Below, piece after piece: positions 62,136-64,000 of a stretch of DNA of 64,000 nt. How positions within the stretch are numbered: the first letter of the stretch is position 1; each line of letters begins with the position of its first letter. The stretch comes from Methylopila jiangsuensis (GTDB taxonomy: Bacteria; Pseudomonadota; Alphaproteobacteria; Rhizobiales; Methylopilaceae), in contig NZ_BSFK01000016.1 in NCBI RefSeq assembly GCF_027922305.1, forward strand, positions 186,001-250,000. Reading direction: 5' to 3'. The position numbers and the translations under genes were made by a program. A model generated the notes under the pieces. That model saw only the letters and a list, made by a program, of their open reading frames with translations, did not search any database and was not told the DNA's origin.

Positions 62136-63471
62136 GGGAGAGGCGTCCTTCCCGAGCGAGCGCCCGTCGGCAGGAGAGGGCGGCGATGCACAGGATCGCC
62201 ACGTTGCAGAAGGGAATGCCGCGCACGAACAGGGTCGCCTCGGTCAGGTTGTGCAGCAGGTGAAGCGCGAGCACCGTCCCGATGAGGCCGAGCGCCGCGC
62301 GCTCGGGACGGGGCGCCTGCGCGGAGGCCGCGCCGGCGAGGCCGGCCGCCATGCCCGTGGCCACCACGATGGCCGCCAGCACCACCGCGGGCAGGCCGAT
62401 GTGGAGCCACAGCTCCAGATAGCCGTTGTGGGCCTGGTTGATGGTGCCGACCTCCACGTCGCCGAGCCAGGTGCCGGGGTCGATCCGGTTCAAGGGATCG
62501 TTGTCGGGGCCCACGTCCCAGAAGGCGCCGTAGCCGTGGCCGAGCCAGAACCGCTCCTGCGCCGCCTTCAGCGCGAAGGCCCACAGCTCGTCCCGGCCGG
62601 TGAAGGAGGCGTCGCCGGTGAAGGCGGCGGAGAAGGCGACCGGATCGAAGCCGTAGGCCGCGAAGGCGGCGAGCAGCGCGCAGAGGCCGAAGGCGGCGGC
62701 CGCGCCCAGCAGCAGGGCGAAGCGCGGCCCGAGCTTCTCGGTCAGGGCGAAGGCGGCGATTCCCGCCAGCGCGAGCCCGGTCAGCGCGATCGAGGTCTTG
62801 CTGCGGGTCAGCACGAGGAAGGCCAGCGCCAGCGCCAGCGCCAGCAGGCCGAGCGCCGCGTGGCGGGCGCGGACGCAGCCGAGCGTCCAGGTCGCCGCCG
62901 TCACAGCCGCGATCATGGCCGCGATGCCGGCCACGTTCTTCTGGGAGTACATGCCTCGGAGGCCAAGGTCGGTCACGGCGAAGCCGGGCATCAGCGCGGA
63001 GCCGACGACGTTCAGCGCGATCACCGTCGCGGTGACCGCGAACAGCGCGGTGTGGAACTGGCGCAGGCTGCGCAGGCCCGACGCGCAGGCGGCGGCGATG
63101 ACGGTGAGGAAGGTGAGCAGCAGCGCCCGCCGGATGGTGAGGTCGGGAAAATCCGACCAGACCACGCTCGCGAGGCAGATCGCCACGAGGGCGCCGAGCC
63201 CCGCCAGTCCGGGAGCGAGCGCCGGGAGCCGCCGCCAGTTGAGGGCGAGGACCATGAGCGCCAGGCCGAACAGCGCCAGCACGCCGAAGCGGTCGACGAC
63301 GTTGCCCTCCACGCGCTGGGCGGCGGAGGGATCCTGAAACGGCTGGGCGCCGATGAACACATAGAGCAGGAACAGATGCAGCAGGATCGCGTGCAGCCCG
63401 GCCGCCCACGAGGCCGCCGCGCGCGGCGTGGCCGGCGCGGTCAGATTCGCGGAAAGGGCGGCGTGCGGCAT
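62128..63471 (-). CDS. O-antigen ligase/Wzy-like membrane protein
   Basis: 447 residues with about twelve membrane helices. The conserved periplasmic loop has GHGYGAFWDVGPDNDPLNRIDPG and INQAHNGYLELWLHIGLPA, characteristic of the Wzy_C/RfaL family. It either joins O-antigen to lipid A core or polymerises exopolysaccharide repeats. The start at 63471 begins MPHAALS; an earlier ATG would add an unstructured arginine-rich tail. A CtrA-type box lies 80 bp upstream in the divergent gap. Confidence 0.9.
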   Translation of the reverse strand: MPHAALSANLTAPATPRAAASWAAGLHAILLHLFLLYVFIGAQPFQDPSAAQRVEGNVVDRFGVLALFGLALMVLALNWRRLPALAPGLAGLGALVAICLASVVWSDFPDLTIRRALLLTFLTVIAAACASGLRSLRQFHTALFAVTATVIALNVVGSALMPGFAVTDLGLRGMYSQKNVAGIAAMIAAVTAATWTLGCVRARHAALGLLALALALAFLVLTRSKTSIALTGLALAGIAAFALTEKLGPRFALLLGAAAAFGLCALLAAFAAYGFDPVAFSAAFTGDASFTGRDELWAFALKAAQERFWLGHGYGAFWDVGPDNDPLNRIDPGTWLGDVEVGTINQAHNGYLELWLHIGLPAVVLAAIVVATGMAAGLAGAASAQAPRPERAALGLIGTVLALHLLHNLTEATLFVRGIPFCNVAILCIAALSCRRALAREGRLSHG

Positions 63472-63550
63472 GCGGTGCTCCGGGCGGTCGGGGCCGCAGG
63501 ACAAGCGCCCGCGCGGACGCGGCTTTCGCCGCACTAGGCCGCAAGGCGCT

Positions 63551-63565
63551 TTAATTCCAAATTAA
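63551..63565. promoter_or_regulatory. exact CtrA box between divergent polysaccharide genes
   Basis: TTAA (63551-63554), TTCCAAA, TTAA (63562-63565) matches TTAA-N7-TTAA exactly and sits in a perfect 8-bp inverted repeat (CTTTAATT 63549-63556 with AATTAAAG 63560-63567). It lies 46 bp before the GT2 start and 80 bp before the O-antigen-ligase-like start. A CtrA or related regulator could control both genes. Confidence 0.6.
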
Positions 63566-63610
63566 AGTGACGCGGCCGCAGTTAGAAGCCCCAAGGCCTC
63601 CGGGAGCGCC

Positions 63611-64000
63611 ATGACCACGGTTTCGATCGTCATACCGACGCTGACGCGGCCGGAGCCGCTGAGGCGCGCGCTCGAAAGCGCGCTGGCTCAGGGAGGCGTG
63701 GACGCGCAGGCGCTGGAGGTGGTGGTGGTGGACAACTCCGCCGCCGGCGACGCCCGCGCGCTGGTGGAGCGTTACGCCGCCAATCCCGGCGTCCGGGTGC
63801 GCTATGTGGCGGCGCCCCGGCCCGGCGTCGCCAACGCCCGCAACGCCGGCGTCGCCGCGGCGACGGGATACTGGATCGCCTTCCTCGACGACGATCAGGA
63901 GGCCTCGCCCCGCTGGCTGGCGAATCATCTCGCCGCCGCGATCGCCGCCAATGCGGATGCGAGCTTCGGCCCGGTGGAGGCCCGCGCGGAGGGCGGCGCG
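63611..64000 (+). CDS. glycosyltransferase family 2, partial
   Basis: 130 residues visible before the window ends. The GT-A fold opens TVSIVIPTLTRPEPLRRALESAL, with VVVVDNSAAG, RPGVANARNAG and FLDDDQEASPRW (metal DxD). It is similar in type to the GT2 at 60394 but read in the opposite direction. It is probably part of the same polysaccharide locus. The start ATG follows GGGAGCGCC. Its substrate is unknown. Confidence 0.9.
   Translation, partial: MTTVSIVIPTLTRPEPLRRALESALAQGGVDAQALEVVVVDNSAAGDARALVERYAANPGVRVRYVAAPRPGVANARNAGVAAATGYWIAFLDDDQEASPRWLANHLAAAIAANADASFGPVEARAEGGA

Overview
The window is a gene-dense, GC-rich chromosomal segment of an alphaproteobacterium, almost certainly Hyphomicrobiales (Rhizobiales). 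The lineage is inferred from gene content and order: a DUF1013/TrcR-type cell-cycle regulator, an RcdA (DUF1465) proteolysis adaptor, an OlsB-like acyltransferase, a C-terminally degenerate RibBA, the run miaB-phoH-ybeY-corC-lnt-HTH-metK-trmB, and aroB-aroK facing a TM protein-xerD-accA. A mesaconyl-CoA hydratase (ethylmalonyl-CoA pathway) and a 3-hydroxybutyrate dehydrogenase point to a C1/C2 or polyhydroxybutyrate lifestyle, as in Methylopila/Methylobacterium-like methylotrophs; this is inference, not a species call. I see no rRNA, tRNA, CRISPR array, insertion sequence or prophage.

Layout. 1-11 kb: TauE-like permease (partial), bdhA, OlsB-like acyltransferase, hybrid kinase, GreA-type factor, nth, DUF2244, AraC-Ogt fusion, phosphoglycerate mutase, membrane phosphoesterase, TrcR-like regulator. 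11-18 kb: DUF1192 protein, a structured sRNA candidate, rcdA, a universal stress protein, cspA with its own promoter and terminator, asd followed by two tiny membrane proteins, DUF1737, mesaconyl-CoA hydratase, DUF2945. 18-33 kb: MscS channel, PAS hybrid kinase, ribB(A), a nucleotidyltransferase, miaB, then the phoH-ybeY-corC-lnt-HTH-metK-trmB block. 33-44 kb: zinc metallopeptidase, alpha/beta hydrolase, AEC transporter, sensorless hybrid kinase, cupin, dapE, dapD, and a cluster of a divergent succinyl-CoA-synthetase-like pair with a ketopantoate-reductase-like and an FAH-family enzyme. 44-50 kb: a nucleotide-signalling block (MBL hydrolase, FecR protein, CHASE2-type class III cyclase, Crp/Fnr regulator, GGDEF protein). 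50-60 kb: L,D-transpeptidase lipoprotein, accA, an AT-rich GIY-YIG-like gene, xerD, aroK-aroB, lytic transglycosylase, xth, queC-queD-queE. 60-64 kb: polysaccharide genes (GT2, WecG-type, O-antigen-ligase-like, GT2 partial).

How they work together. Cell-cycle control recurs: TrcR-like and RcdA genes lie within 2 kb of each other, and two exact CtrA-type boxes (TTAA-N7-TTAA) lie upstream of the zinc metallopeptidase and between the divergent polysaccharide genes. The regulator and cyclase at 45.9-48.6 kb overlap by a GTGA junction and keep the residues expected for making and sensing a cyclic nucleotide. The most distinctive loci are the structured RNA at 11.52-11.62 kb, the CoA-ligase-like cluster whose beta subunit has lost the family glycine motif, the cyclic-nucleotide block, and the AT-rich GIY-YIG-like gene between xerD and accA. 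No locus is clearly a wholly new system; the CoA-ligase cluster and the signalling block are the best candidates for undescribed function.
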